From Roseivirga sp. (GTDB lineage: Bacteria > Bacteroidota > Bacteroidia > Cytophagales > Cyclobacteriaceae), in the NCBI GenBank assembly GCA_021404565.1, contig JAAWWF010000020.1, forward strand, positions 33,410 to 97,409: DNA of 64,000 nt, read 5' to 3'. This document shows, in pieces, positions 8,098 through 17,378 of this stretch. Every line of letters starts with the position of its first letter. Positions within the stretch are counted from its first letter, which is position 1. The notes beneath the pieces were generated by a model. That model was given only the letters and a program-made list of their open reading frames with translations. It was not told the origin of the DNA and searched no databases. The position numbers were made by a program, and so were the translations under genes.

Positions 8098-9990
8098 ATG
8101 CAAGAAAAAGGTACTATCTCGATCCACACCGAGAATATTTTTCCCATCATCAAGAAGTTCCTCTACTCAGACCATGAGATCTTTTTGAGAGAACTTGTAT
8201 CAAATGCCGTTGACGCTACGCAAAAAATCAAAAGGCTTGCCTCCCTGGGTGAGTACGAAGGCAAAGTGGGATCTCCCCGCGTAGAGGTAAGCGTCAATAA
8301 AAAGAAGAAAACCATTACCGTAAGTGACTCCGGTATTGGTATGACGGCAGAAGAGATTAAGAAATACATCAACCAGATCGCCTTTTCGGGTGCAACTGAG
8401 TTTGTTGAGAAATTCAAAGATGCCGGAGATGCCAAAGAGATCATCGGTAAATTCGGTCTGGGTTTCTACTCAGCATTTATGGTAGCTGACAAGGTAGAGA
8501 TCGATACCCTCTCTTACCAGGAAGGTGCTGAACCCGCCAAATGGATTTGTGACGGCAGCACCGAGTTCGAAATCATGGAGGGCAAGCGCAAGAAGCGCGG
8601 AACCACCATTGTCCTACATGTCAATGAAGATTCTGAAGAGTTTCTCGAAGACAGCAGAATTCAGGGCGTACTCGACAAATACGCCAAGTTCTTGCCCATC
8701 GAAGTAAAATTCGGTCAGAAAGAAAAGCAGATAGAAGACGGTGAGGATGAAGAAGGTAAGAAGAAGTACAAAACCGTAAAGGAGAATAACATTGTAAACA
8801 ATACAGCTCCGATCTGGACTAAATCTCCCTCAGAGCTGACCGATGAAGATTATCTCTCTTTCTACAAGGAGTTGTATCCTATGTCAGAGGACCCTCTTTT
8901 CTGGATTCACCTGAACGTGGACTATCCTTTTGAGCTTACCGGTATTCTGTATTTCCCGAAAATCAAGAATGATTTTGAGATGCAGAAAAACAAAATTCAG
9001 CTCTACTCACGCCAGGTATTTATTACTGATGAGGTAAAAGATGTAGTTCCTGAATTCCTGATGCTGCTTCATGGTATCATCGACTCTCCGGATATTCCTC
9101 TAAACGTATCGCGTAGCTACCTGCAGTCTGATGGCAATGTGAAGAAAATCAACTCTTATATCACCAAGAAAGTGGCTGATAAGTTAGGTGAGTTGTTCAA
9201 AAAAGAGCGTGAGTCTTATGAGAGCAAGTGGGATGACATCGGGCTATTTGTGAAATATGGTATGATCTCTGAAGAGAAATTCTATGACAAAGCAAAGGCC
9301 TTCTCTCTGGTAAAAAACACCGAAGGCAAATGCTTTACCCTGGATGAATATGCGGCACACATTGAAACCAATCAGACTGACAAAGACGGCAACAAAATCT
9401 GGCTCTATGCCAATGATGTAGCCAAACAGGATGGCTTTATCAGCACCGCTGCAGACAAAGGCTATGACGTACTGGTATTTGATACGCCTATCGATAGCCA
9501 CTTCATCAACCATATGGAAATGAAGCTGGAGAAAACCCAGATCAAACGGGTAGATGCAGATAATGTAGACAAACTGGTAGATAAGGATGAGAAGAAAGAG
9601 CTGGTTATCTCTGATCAAGAAAAAGAGAGCCTGAAGGGAATCTTTGACAAGGCGATTGGCAGTCAGACATATACGGTAGCCGTGGAGCCCCTGGCACCTG
9701 AAGATGCTCCGGTGTCTGTGACCATGCCTGAGTTTATGCGTAGAATGAAAGACATGCAGGCTACTGGCGGTGGAGGTTTCAACATGTTTGGTGCCATGCC
9801 CGACAACTACAATGTGACGGTAAATGGTAACCACAAGCTGGCAGATAAAATCCTGAAATCTGAGGCGGAAGATGCCAAAGAGGGACTTGCCAAGCAGGCT
9901 TTCGACCTGGCATTGCTCTCTCAGGGACTACTGGATGGAAAGGACCTGACAGAGTTTATCAAAAGAAGCACTGAGATTCTGGGAGAATAA
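8098..9990 (+). CDS. htpG: Hsp90-family chaperone HtpG
   Basis: A 630-residue cytoplasmic ATP-dependent chaperone. The N-terminal GHKL ATPase domain shows the catalytic segment FLRELVSNAVDAT (Glu32, Asn36), the DSGIGM motif near residue 79 and the lid/G2 box GKFGLGFYSAFMVA near 118-131. The middle domain follows with NVSRSYLQSD around residue 340, the loop that contributes a catalytic Arg. The C-terminal dimerisation domain completes the protein; the eukaryotic MEEVD tail is absent, as expected for bacteria. It is a single-gene unit with a strong terminator 24 bases after the stop. A lysine/glutamate-rich loop near residues 208-225 is a normal variable region. Confidence 0.98.
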   Translation: MQEKGTISIHTENIFPIIKKFLYSDHEIFLRELVSNAVDATQKIKRLASLGEYEGKVGSPRVEVSVNKKKKTITVSDSGIGMTAEEIKKYINQIAFSGATEFVEKFKDAGDAKEIIGKFGLGFYSAFMVADKVEIDTLSYQEGAEPAKWICDGSTEFEIMEGKRKKRGTTIVLHVNEDSEEFLEDSRIQGVLDKYAKFLPIEVKFGQKEKQIEDGEDEEGKKKYKTVKENNIVNNTAPIWTKSPSELTDEDYLSFYKELYPMSEDPLFWIHLNVDYPFELTGILYFPKIKNDFEMQKNKIQLYSRQVFITDEVKDVVPEFLMLLHGIIDSPDIPLNVSRSYLQSDGNVKKINSYITKKVADKLGELFKKERESYESKWDDIGLFVKYGMISEEKFYDKAKAFSLVKNTEGKCFTLDEYAAHIETNQTDKDGNKIWLYANDVAKQDGFISTAADKGYDVLVFDTPIDSHFINHMEMKLEKTQIKRVDADNVDKLVDKDEKKELVISDQEKESLKGIFDKAIGSQTYTVAVEPLAPEDAPVSVTMPEFMRRMKDMQATGGGGFNMFGAMPDNYNVTVNGNHKLADKILKSEAEDAKEGLAKQAFDLALLSQGLLDGKDLTEFIKRSTEILGE

Positions 9991-10013
9991 ATAGCCCAAT
10001 CTGAATATATTTG

Positions 10014-10050
10014 AAGCCCTGCTCCTGATCATTCGGGGTCAGGGCTTTTT
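10014..10050 (+). terminator. Rho-independent terminator of htpG
   Basis: Arms AAGCCCTG (10014-10021) and CAGGGCTT (10040-10047) form an 8-bp stem around an 18-base loop and run into TTTTT. It ends the htpG transcript before the next gene. Confidence 0.9.
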
Positions 10051-10072
10051 ACTTTTAATGATACCTTCCAAT

Positions 10073-10897
10073 ATGTACAAAGGAGTCCTGACAAAAATGC
10101 GAACAGAACCCAGTTCTCCCATTCAGTATTACCTGACCCTGGGCGAAGACGAACTGGAGATGAACGCATTGCTTGGAAGCACCCTCAACATCAGATTTGA
10201 AGGCTATCAATGCCTGCATTGCCAACAGTATAAAAAAATATATCGCCAGGGCCACTGCTACGACTGCTTCTTTGAACAACCTCAAACAGCCGACTGGATT
10301 ATCAGGCCGGAGCTTTCCACTGCTCATTTAGGCATTGAAGACCGTGACCTGGCCTTTGAACAAAAAGTCCAACTGGCCCCGCATATCGTTTACCTGGCAC
10401 TGTCAAGCAATATCAAAGTGGGCGTCACCCGAAAAACTCAGGTACCCACTCGCTGGATCGATCAGGGTGCTACTGCCGCTCTTGAGATTATCGAAACTCC
10501 TAATCGTTATCTGGCCGGTATTGCCGAAGTGGCCCTGAAGAGGTTTGTGGCTGACAAGACCAACTGGCGTAAGATGCTCAAAAATGAAACAGACCCCGGA
10601 GACCTCTTTGAGTTAAGAGACTCTCTTTACCAACATATTCCGGATGAGGCAAGGCCTTACTTTCTGGGAGACAATTCAAAGCAGTGGATGTTGGACTTTC
10701 CTGTCAGGCGTTACCCACAAAAAATAAAAAGCCTCAACCTTGCCAAAACGCCCGTATTTGAATCAAAGCTGGTAGGCATCAAAGCTCAGTATCTTATCTT
10801 TGAAAACGAAACTGTTTTCAACGTGCGTGGTAATGAAGGCACCATCGTAAGTCTTAACACAAGACAAGGGAGTTATTCCCCGGGACTCTTTGACTAG
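10073..10897 (+). CDS. DUF2797 domain protein
   Basis: A 274-residue cytoplasmic protein of the DUF2797 family, function unknown. Two cysteine pairs, CLHC and CYDC about 14 residues apart near residues 45-65, look like a zinc ribbon close to the N-terminus. Family-typical stretches follow: VYLALSSNIKVGVTRKTQVP and RWIDQGATAALEI. Parts of the latter region recall a GIY-YIG-like nuclease fold, which I offer only as a possibility. I chose the ATG at 10073 because family members begin with a short MxxGxLxKM sequence like MYKGVLTKM; an ATG five codons earlier (10058) is also in frame. It stands alone between the htpG terminator and the TlpA-like gene. Confidence 0.85.
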   Translation: MYKGVLTKMRTEPSSPIQYYLTLGEDELEMNALLGSTLNIRFEGYQCLHCQQYKKIYRQGHCYDCFFEQPQTADWIIRPELSTAHLGIEDRDLAFEQKVQLAPHIVYLALSSNIKVGVTRKTQVPTRWIDQGATAALEIIETPNRYLAGIAEVALKRFVADKTNWRKMLKNETDPGDLFELRDSLYQHIPDEARPYFLGDNSKQWMLDFPVRRYPQKIKSLNLAKTPVFESKLVGIKAQYLIFENETVFNVRGNEGTIVSLNTRQGSYSPGLFD

Positions 10898-10992
10898 CAC
10901 CAATCTTGTTATCTATTACCCAATTTTCTACCAATTGCTGCTTACTTTCTTATTTATAAGCGAACTTAATAGTAAGGTTTAACTCTGAAATC

Positions 10993-11964
10993 ATGAAAAA
11001 GGCAACATTCTTTCTATTCATTCTCTTTTGTACTCCTCTTCTCTCGCAGGAACAGACCAGCATCATCATCAAACAACAAGGCTATGGAAAAAACCATGGC
11101 CTCAGACTCATTTTTAATGGCAAAATTATCGAACCTGAAACCCAGGAAGATATTCTCCTGGAGCTAGACACCGTCCTCATCGAGCCCCTTTATGCGCAAG
11201 TCTTGCAAAAAAACAGCCGCTATACCGGTTTTTGGATAGAACCGGGCTTTGGTGAAGTGACTGTATTCAAAAAGGGTTTTCCCGGTTCTACTGAAGTAAA
11301 GGGTTCTAAAAGTCATGCCGTATATAAGAGCGTAAAGTTTGCCGATATCCCCGAAGACCGTTTCGAGAATTTCCTTACCCATAAAGACCACCCTGTTGCC
11401 ATTGACTATCTGAATGGATCTTTCCAGTTTTCCGGGCTGACCGCGGAACAACTGCAGCAGCTTTATGACGCTGTTGATGAAAACAACAAGCCCAAGCTAG
11501 ATAATCTGAGAGCTCATCTCGTTACCAGAAGTATTCCCACAGTGAAAATTGACTCGGACATCTACGATTTCACAGGTCAGGACAAAGAGGGAAAAAGCTA
11601 TAGCACCGGAGATTATAGAGGAAAGTATCTGCTGATTGACTTTGCCGCTACAGGCTGTGGTCCCTGCTGGGCGGGCTACCCTGAGCTGATAGCCGAAACT
11701 TCCAAATACGACAAGCTACAGGTAATCACCTTCAATGAGGACGATGCCATTGACACCTGGCAATCCATTGCCGACAAGAGAAACATTGAACTGGACTGGC
11801 CGGTACTCTGGAGTGGAGAAAACAAAAAAGAGGTTTTTGAAATATATAAAATCCAGGGTTGGCCAAATTTCTTTCTCATCTCACCGGAAGGTAAAGTACT
11901 CGACCAGTGGATGGGCTCAGGTGGTGATCATTTAAAATTCACCCTCAACCGGTTGGTAAAGTAA
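10993..11964 (+). CDS. TlpA-like thioredoxin-family protein
   Basis: A 323-residue exported thiol-disulfide oxidoreductase. A signal peptide covers about residues 1-19 (cleavage after LLSQ). The N-terminal half resembles the DUF4369 domain often fused to such proteins in Bacteroidota. The C-terminal domain from about residue 190 is TlpA/ResA-like, with the active site CGPC at Cys222-Cys225 preceded by YLLIDFAATG, and the cis-Pro strand GWPNFFLISPEG near 290. The expected role is reduction of disulfides in periplasmic or cytochrome-maturation proteins; the partner is unknown. It is separated from both neighbours by about 95 and 150 bases and is probably transcribed alone. Confidence 0.9.
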   Translation: MKKATFFLFILFCTPLLSQEQTSIIIKQQGYGKNHGLRLIFNGKIIEPETQEDILLELDTVLIEPLYAQVLQKNSRYTGFWIEPGFGEVTVFKKGFPGSTEVKGSKSHAVYKSVKFADIPEDRFENFLTHKDHPVAIDYLNGSFQFSGLTAEQLQQLYDAVDENNKPKLDNLRAHLVTRSIPTVKIDSDIYDFTGQDKEGKSYSTGDYRGKYLLIDFAATGCGPCWAGYPELIAETSKYDKLQVITFNEDDAIDTWQSIADKRNIELDWPVLWSGENKKEVFEIYKIQGWPNFFLISPEGKVLDQWMGSGGDHLKFTLNRLVK

Positions 11965-11965
11965 T

Positions 11966-12118
11966 CAGCCGACCGTTGACGGACGCTTCTGTTCTCAGGG
12001 GAACAGAGGCACTCCTTAAGGAACTTAAAAACCATCACTCAAAACCTCGAAATCGCCTTTTTTCTTTGGCATTCCTTTTGGAAAGCACGGTCTAGTCAAG
12101 TATTTAAATTCAGTTACT
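11966..12118 (+). repeat. Duplicated leader, copy A
   Basis: This leader in front of the first tandem permease gene resembles 14692-14834 in front of the second. The shared core starts CAGCCGACCG and contains a hairpin CTGTTC-TCAGGG-GAACAG. A second conserved block (CTTTGGCATtCCTTTT) lies about 40 bases before the start codon. It marks the left boundary of a gene duplication and may carry a shared regulatory hairpin. Confidence 0.8.
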
Positions 12119-14623
12119 ATGCTCCGTAATATGTTCAAGATCGCCTGGAGAAGTGCCATCAGACAAAAGCAATTTGCGCTGCTCAATATCTTCGGTCTTT
12201 CCATAGGCATTACAGCTTGTCTGCTAATAGCACTCTATGTTCAGGATGAAATGTCATATGATACATTTCATGAAAAAGGAGACAGAATATACAGAGTAAA
12301 TCAGCCGTTTATCTGGGGCGACTGGAATGAACAGTACGGGTCTACAGGCCCTAACGTTGCTGTAGCTCTCAAAACTGATGTACCTGAGTTCGAAGAGGTA
12401 GTGCGGGTTCAAAACCGCGGTAACCATATTGTGACCTATCGTGCTGAAAATAAAACTCCGGTTTCTTTCAGAGAGGAGCAGTTATACATTGCAGACGAAA
12501 ACTTCTTTAACGTATTTTCATTTGACTTGATTAAGGGCGATGCTGAAACAGCTCTCAAAGCTCCCTCCAGCGTAATAATAACAGAAGAGACAGCCCATCG
12601 CTATTTTAATGAGGACGATCCGATGGGAAAAATCCTTGAGGTCAAGGAAGGCTCCAAGCCAAGACTGTTTAAAGTGACTGGTATTGTTTCAGATCTGCCA
12701 GATAAATCACACCTGCAGTTTGATATGCTCACTTCGTTAAATACTTATCAGGATACAAAAAGTCGGGAATGGACCTGGCTATGGACAACATATGTGACCT
12801 ATGGATTGGTAAAAGAAGGAACAGACATAAATGCTCTGGAAGAAAAGATTCAGGCCATACCACCAAAGTGGGCTCAAACTACAGTCGAAAGAGTTTTTAA
12901 TCAGACTTATGATGAATACCTGACTGACGGCAGAAAATGGAATCTGTTTCTTCAACCTATAAGTGAAGTCTATCTACATTCCCCTGCCACAGGCAATAGA
13001 CTAGGTCCCTGGAGTGATATCGCCTATGTTCAGATATTTTCGGCTGTAGGCCTGCTTGTACTAGTACTCTCAGCTATAAACTTCATGAACCTGTCCACCG
13101 CGCGCTCTTCTAAACGAGCCAAAGAAGTTGGGGTTCGCAAAGTCTTAGGCTCAGAAAAAAAATCTCTGGTAAGACAATTCATATTCGAGTCATTGCTCTT
13201 TGTAGTGGTCAGTACGGTTCTGGCCTTGGTTCTTACTGAGTTCAGTTTAAGTGCCTTCAATAATATTGCTGATAAAAAATTGAGTCTGTACCAGCATTTT
13301 TTTAACCCTCTATTCTCAGGAAGCATTATCGTGTTTGTGCTCTGTCTTGGCATATTAGCCGGTAGTTATCCCGCTTTTTACTTGTCTTCATTTAAACCTG
13401 TAGATGTACTAAAGGGAAAAGGAAGTGGCGGCTTCAAAGGAAAAACACTACGCAATGGGTTGGTAGTTTTCCAGTTTGCCATTTCAGTGGCACTCATTAT
13501 TGGAACGGTCTTCGTAAAACGCCAGTTAGATTATGCATCTAATTTCAACCCGGGATTTGATAATAATAATATTCTGCAAGTTCATAACATGCAAATTCTC
13601 GACCGATCGGCTTCTGAAACATTTCAAACAATACTCAGAAATAAATCTATCTTTTCTCAAGTAGGGTATTCAGATGCTGTTCCACCCTGGGTAACCAATG
13701 AAGACAAATACAAAGCTTACGGTCCGGATAATCAACCCCTGACTTTACCAAGAATATTATCAGATCAGCATTACATAGATTTATTGGCACCCAAATTTTT
13801 AGCAGGGAGAAATTTTGAAAAATCAAGGGGAGCCGACAAGCGAAAAATCATTCTGAATGCCTCTGCTGTCAAAGCCCTGGGCTGGGGCACTCCTGAGATG
13901 TATGCAGAAGATTCACCAATTGGTAAGTACATTACTTTCCCAACCAGTACCAAACCACTGTTCGAAGTCATTGGAGTTGTTGAGGACTTCAATTTCAATG
14001 ACCTGAAAAGTGAAATAAGACCACTCCTTATTGCTAATGAAAAGAATGACCTGCTATGGAATCGCGGACAACACTTCATATCTGCACGGCTTAACTCAAC
14101 TGCCATAATAAGTGGCTCAAAGCTCAAAGAAGTCATCGATGACGTTAAAACCGAATTACAGGCATTAGCTCCTGAAATGCCTTTTCAGTTTAGTTTCATG
14201 GACAAGAATTTTGAAAATGGTTTCAGAAAAGAACAACGTATGGGGCAAGTACTGAACATCTTCACTGTAATGGCGTTGAGTATTGCCTGCCTTGGCTTAT
14301 TCGGTCTTGCGGCTTTTTCAGCAGAGCAACGCACAAAAGAACTAGGTATAAGAAAAGTACTGGGTGCTCAAACAATTCACCTTGTAATATCATTTTCATC
14401 CGAATTCACTAAACTCATACTATTTGCCTTGCTTATAGCCGTGCCTTTAGCATATTTCGCAGTCGATTATTGGCTAACCGACTTTGCTTACAAAACGCCT
14501 ATACAACCATTTGTTTTCATTGCAGCAGGCATTTCAGCCCTTTTAGTATCCTGGCTAACTATTAGTTTCCAATCACTCAAAACGGCCTATAGGAATCCAG
14601 TAGACTCACTGAGAGACGACTAA
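12119..14623 (+). CDS. MacB/FtsX-type ABC transporter permease, tandem copy 1
   Basis: An 834-residue inner-membrane protein. TM1 is at about residues 20-42, followed by a large MacB-type periplasmic domain to about 295, then a three-helix FtsX domain (about 301-430) containing the coupling motif RAKEVGVRKVLGSEK. A second TM (about 445-465), a second periplasmic domain and a second FtsX domain (about 705-834, ELGIRKVLGAQ) complete the fused double permease, a layout common in Bacteroidota. It ends in NPVDSLRDD. No ATPase gene is nearby, so it must use one encoded elsewhere. It is a close paralogue of the next gene, of identical length. The substrate is unknown; efflux of peptides, lipids or drugs is usual for the family. 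Confidence 0.93.
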   Translation: MLRNMFKIAWRSAIRQKQFALLNIFGLSIGITACLLIALYVQDEMSYDTFHEKGDRIYRVNQPFIWGDWNEQYGSTGPNVAVALKTDVPEFEEVVRVQNRGNHIVTYRAENKTPVSFREEQLYIADENFFNVFSFDLIKGDAETALKAPSSVIITEETAHRYFNEDDPMGKILEVKEGSKPRLFKVTGIVSDLPDKSHLQFDMLTSLNTYQDTKSREWTWLWTTYVTYGLVKEGTDINALEEKIQAIPPKWAQTTVERVFNQTYDEYLTDGRKWNLFLQPISEVYLHSPATGNRLGPWSDIAYVQIFSAVGLLVLVLSAINFMNLSTARSSKRAKEVGVRKVLGSEKKSLVRQFIFESLLFVVVSTVLALVLTEFSLSAFNNIADKKLSLYQHFFNPLFSGSIIVFVLCLGILAGSYPAFYLSSFKPVDVLKGKGSGGFKGKTLRNGLVVFQFAISVALIIGTVFVKRQLDYASNFNPGFDNNNILQVHNMQILDRSASETFQTILRNKSIFSQVGYSDAVPPWVTNEDKYKAYGPDNQPLTLPRILSDQHYIDLLAPKFLAGRNFEKSRGADKRKIILNASAVKALGWGTPEMYAEDSPIGKYITFPTSTKPLFEVIGVVEDFNFNDLKSEIRPLLIANEKNDLLWNRGQHFISARLNSTAIISGSKLKEVIDDVKTELQALAPEMPFQFSFMDKNFENGFRKEQRMGQVLNIFTVMALSIACLGLFGLAAFSAEQRTKELGIRKVLGAQTIHLVISFSSEFTKLILFALLIAVPLAYFAVDYWLTDFAYKTPIQPFVFIAAGISALLVSWLTISFQSLKTAYRNPVDSLRDD

Positions 14624-14691
14624 GAGGACTAATCGACTTACACCTCAGAGGGTAATTCATCAAAACACCATCGGTAGGCAGCAGCCGACCG

Positions 14692-14834
14692 CTGACGGAC
14701 ACTACTGTTCTCAAGGGAACATAGACGTGAAGTACCGGGTTTAAAAAACATGCTCTAGAGGTTCAAAACAGCCTTTCCGCTTTGGCATCCCTTTTGAAAA
14801 GCATAGTCCAGTCAAATACCAAAACTGAATTAGT
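14692..14834 (+). repeat. Duplicated leader, copy B
   Basis: Diverged direct copy of 11966-12118. The core CAGCCGACCGcTGACGGAC and hairpin TGTTC-TCAAGG-GAACA are kept, as is the block CTTTGGCATCCCTTTT. The base changes preserve the hairpin arms, suggesting that the RNA structure is under selection. Confidence 0.8.
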
Positions 14835-17339
14835 ATGTTCCGTAATATGTTCAAGATCGCCTGGAGAAATGCCATCAGACAAAAGCAATTTACCCTGCTC
14901 AATATTGTCGGGCTTTCCATTGGCATTACCGCCTGCCTGCTCATAGCCCTCTATGTTCAGGACGAGCTGTCATACGACAACTTCCATGAGAAGGGTGATC
15001 GCATTTACAGAGTTAATCAGCCTTCTATATGGAGCGATTGGAACGAGCCTTTCGCAGCAACAGGCCCCAATATCGCTGTGGCCCTGAGAACAGATATTCC
15101 AGAGTTTGAAGAGGTGGTTAGAATCCACGATAACGGGCCTGATTTTGTCAGCTATAAACCCGAAGGTCGCAACCCGATCTCTTTTAAAGAAGAGGATCAC
15201 TTTATGGCCGATGCCAATTTTTTCAAAGTCTTTTCTTTTGAGTTGCTATCAGGGGATAAAGAAAGTGTTTTAGCACAACCCGGAAGTGTGGTGATTACAG
15301 AGGAAACAGCAGAACGCTATTTTGGAAAAGAAGCCCCTGAAGGTAAAATTCTCGAAATACAACATGGTGATGAAAAACAGCTCTTTACGGTAACCGGAGT
15401 AGTGGAAAACGTTCCGGAAAATTCTCACCTACAATTTGATATGCTCTCTTCTATGACGAGCTATCCCCTGGTAAAAAGACTTGAATGGTCCTGGATCTGG
15501 ACCACCTTTGCTACCTATGGCCTGGTAAAAGAAGGTACTGACATAGAAACTCTCACAGAAAAAATTCAAGCAATTCCTCCCAAATGGGCAGAAGGCAGTG
15601 TCCAACGTGTGGAAGGAAAAAGCTACGCTGAGTACATGGCCGATGGCCGCACCTGGGATCTTCGTCTGCAGTCCATCAGCGATGCATACCTGTATTGCCC
15701 TCCCAGTGGCAACCGTTTCGGGACCAACAGCGATGTGATATATACACAGATATTTTCGGCCGTAGGTCTTTTAATACTCGTGCTTTCAGCCATCAATTTC
15801 ATGAACCTGTCGACCGCCAGATCGGCCAACCGTGCCAAGGAAGTAGGGATCAGAAAAGTACTGGGATCAGAAAAGAAAGCCCTGATTAACCAGTTTATTT
15901 TCGAATCGATTTTGTTTGTATCTACCAGCACAATCCTGGCCATGGTGATTACCGAATTCAGCCTGGGAGCTTTTAACAATATTGCTAACAAAGACCTGAG
16001 CCTTTACAGCCAATTGGGCCATCCAGTATTCATTGGGTCTATTCTTAGCTTTATGCTGGTACTTGGTTTTCTGGCCGGAAGCTATCCTGCCTTCTATCTC
16101 TCTTCTTTCAGACCGGTAGATGTACTTAAAGGAAAGATAAGCTCCGGCTTCAAAGGAAAGGGCATCCGCAATGCACTGGTCGTGTTTCAATTTGCTATCT
16201 CAGTCACGCTTATTATCAGCACCTTCTTTGTACAAAAACAGCTGAATTATGCTGCCAGCTTCAACCTGGGCTTCGACAACAACAATATTCTTCAGGTTCA
16301 TAACCTGGGAGCCATGGACCCTTCAGCTATTGAGACCTTTCAGACCATGATGAAAAGTAAGGCAGTTTTCTCTGAAGTAGGATATTCAGATGTACTGCCT
16401 CCAAACGTATTTAATGAAGACAAATACCAGGCTTATGGTCCCGATAATGATGGTCTGACACTCAACAGGATCAAAGGAGATGAAGAATACGTAAACCTAC
16501 TGTCTCCGAAAATTCTGGTTGGAAGAAATTTCGACAAAACACGTGGCACCGACAAACATGCGGTTCTGCTCAATGCCTCAGCTGTGAAAGCACTGGGTTG
16601 GGGCACTCCTGACACCTATGACCAGGACTCACCCATTGGAAAGCACGTTACCTTCCCAGGCAGCACTAAAGCACTTTTTGAGGTCATTGGCGTGGTGGAC
16701 GACTTTAACTTTAACAGCCTGCGACTTGAAATCGCACCCTTATTGATCGCACATAAAAACAATGAGCTTTTGTGGAACAGTGGACATGGCTATATGTCGC
16801 TGCGCCTCAATGCCGATGCGGTAAGAGATGGAGATCGTCTTAAGCAGGTTATTGAAGAGCTCAAAACGGATTTAGGAAAAATAGCCCCTGCTGTACCTTT
16901 TGAGTACAGCTTTATGGATCAGCAGTTTGAAGAGAGCTTCAGAACTGAGCAACGCATGAGCAAGGTGCTGAATATTTTCACAGGAATGGCCCTGACCATT
17001 GCCTGCCTGGGCCTGTTCGGTCTGGCCGCCTTCTCAGCGGAGCAACGTACCAAAGAGCTGGGAGTGAGAAAGGTACTGGGAGCAAAAACCAAAGATTTGG
17101 TCATCTCCTTCTCTGGTGAATTTACCAGACTGGTGTTGATATCACTGATCATTGCTGTACCCCTGGCTTATTTTGCCATTGATTACTGGCTGGCAGACTT
17201 TGCCTACAAAACACCTATTCAGCCCATGGTCTTTGTAATTGCCTGTGGAACAGCCCTGATGATATCCTGGTTCACCATTAGTTTCCAATCACTAAAAGCA
17301 GCTTACAGAAACCCTGTCGACTCATTAAGAGACGAATAA
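14835..17339 (+). CDS. MacB/FtsX-type ABC transporter permease, tandem copy 2
   Basis: Paralogue of the preceding gene with the same 834-residue length and domain order: TM1 near 20-42, MacB-like periplasmic domain, FtsX domain with RAKEVGIRKVLGSEKKA, second TM and periplasmic domain, and terminal FtsX domain with ELGVRKVLGAK. The first 25 codons are nearly identical between copies (both MFKIAWR then IRQKQF), while the periplasmic domains differ more, for example around residues 90-110, where substrate or partner contact would be expected. It is followed by a terminator at 17383. The tandem arrangement suggests either a heterodimeric pair or diverging substrate ranges; I cannot tell which. 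Confidence 0.93.
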   Translation: MFRNMFKIAWRNAIRQKQFTLLNIVGLSIGITACLLIALYVQDELSYDNFHEKGDRIYRVNQPSIWSDWNEPFAATGPNIAVALRTDIPEFEEVVRIHDNGPDFVSYKPEGRNPISFKEEDHFMADANFFKVFSFELLSGDKESVLAQPGSVVITEETAERYFGKEAPEGKILEIQHGDEKQLFTVTGVVENVPENSHLQFDMLSSMTSYPLVKRLEWSWIWTTFATYGLVKEGTDIETLTEKIQAIPPKWAEGSVQRVEGKSYAEYMADGRTWDLRLQSISDAYLYCPPSGNRFGTNSDVIYTQIFSAVGLLILVLSAINFMNLSTARSANRAKEVGIRKVLGSEKKALINQFIFESILFVSTSTILAMVITEFSLGAFNNIANKDLSLYSQLGHPVFIGSILSFMLVLGFLAGSYPAFYLSSFRPVDVLKGKISSGFKGKGIRNALVVFQFAISVTLIISTFFVQKQLNYAASFNLGFDNNNILQVHNLGAMDPSAIETFQTMMKSKAVFSEVGYSDVLPPNVFNEDKYQAYGPDNDGLTLNRIKGDEEYVNLLSPKILVGRNFDKTRGTDKHAVLLNASAVKALGWGTPDTYDQDSPIGKHVTFPGSTKALFEVIGVVDDFNFNSLRLEIAPLLIAHKNNELLWNSGHGYMSLRLNADAVRDGDRLKQVIEELKTDLGKIAPAVPFEYSFMDQQFEESFRTEQRMSKVLNIFTGMALTIACLGLFGLAAFSAEQRTKELGVRKVLGAKTKDLVISFSGEFTRLVLISLIIAVPLAYFAIDYWLADFAYKTPIQPMVFVIACGTALMISWFTISFQSLKAAYRNPVDSLRDE

Positions 17340-17378
17340 AAGATAAACCAAAGTCGGTCTAACCAAACCGATAGCTGA

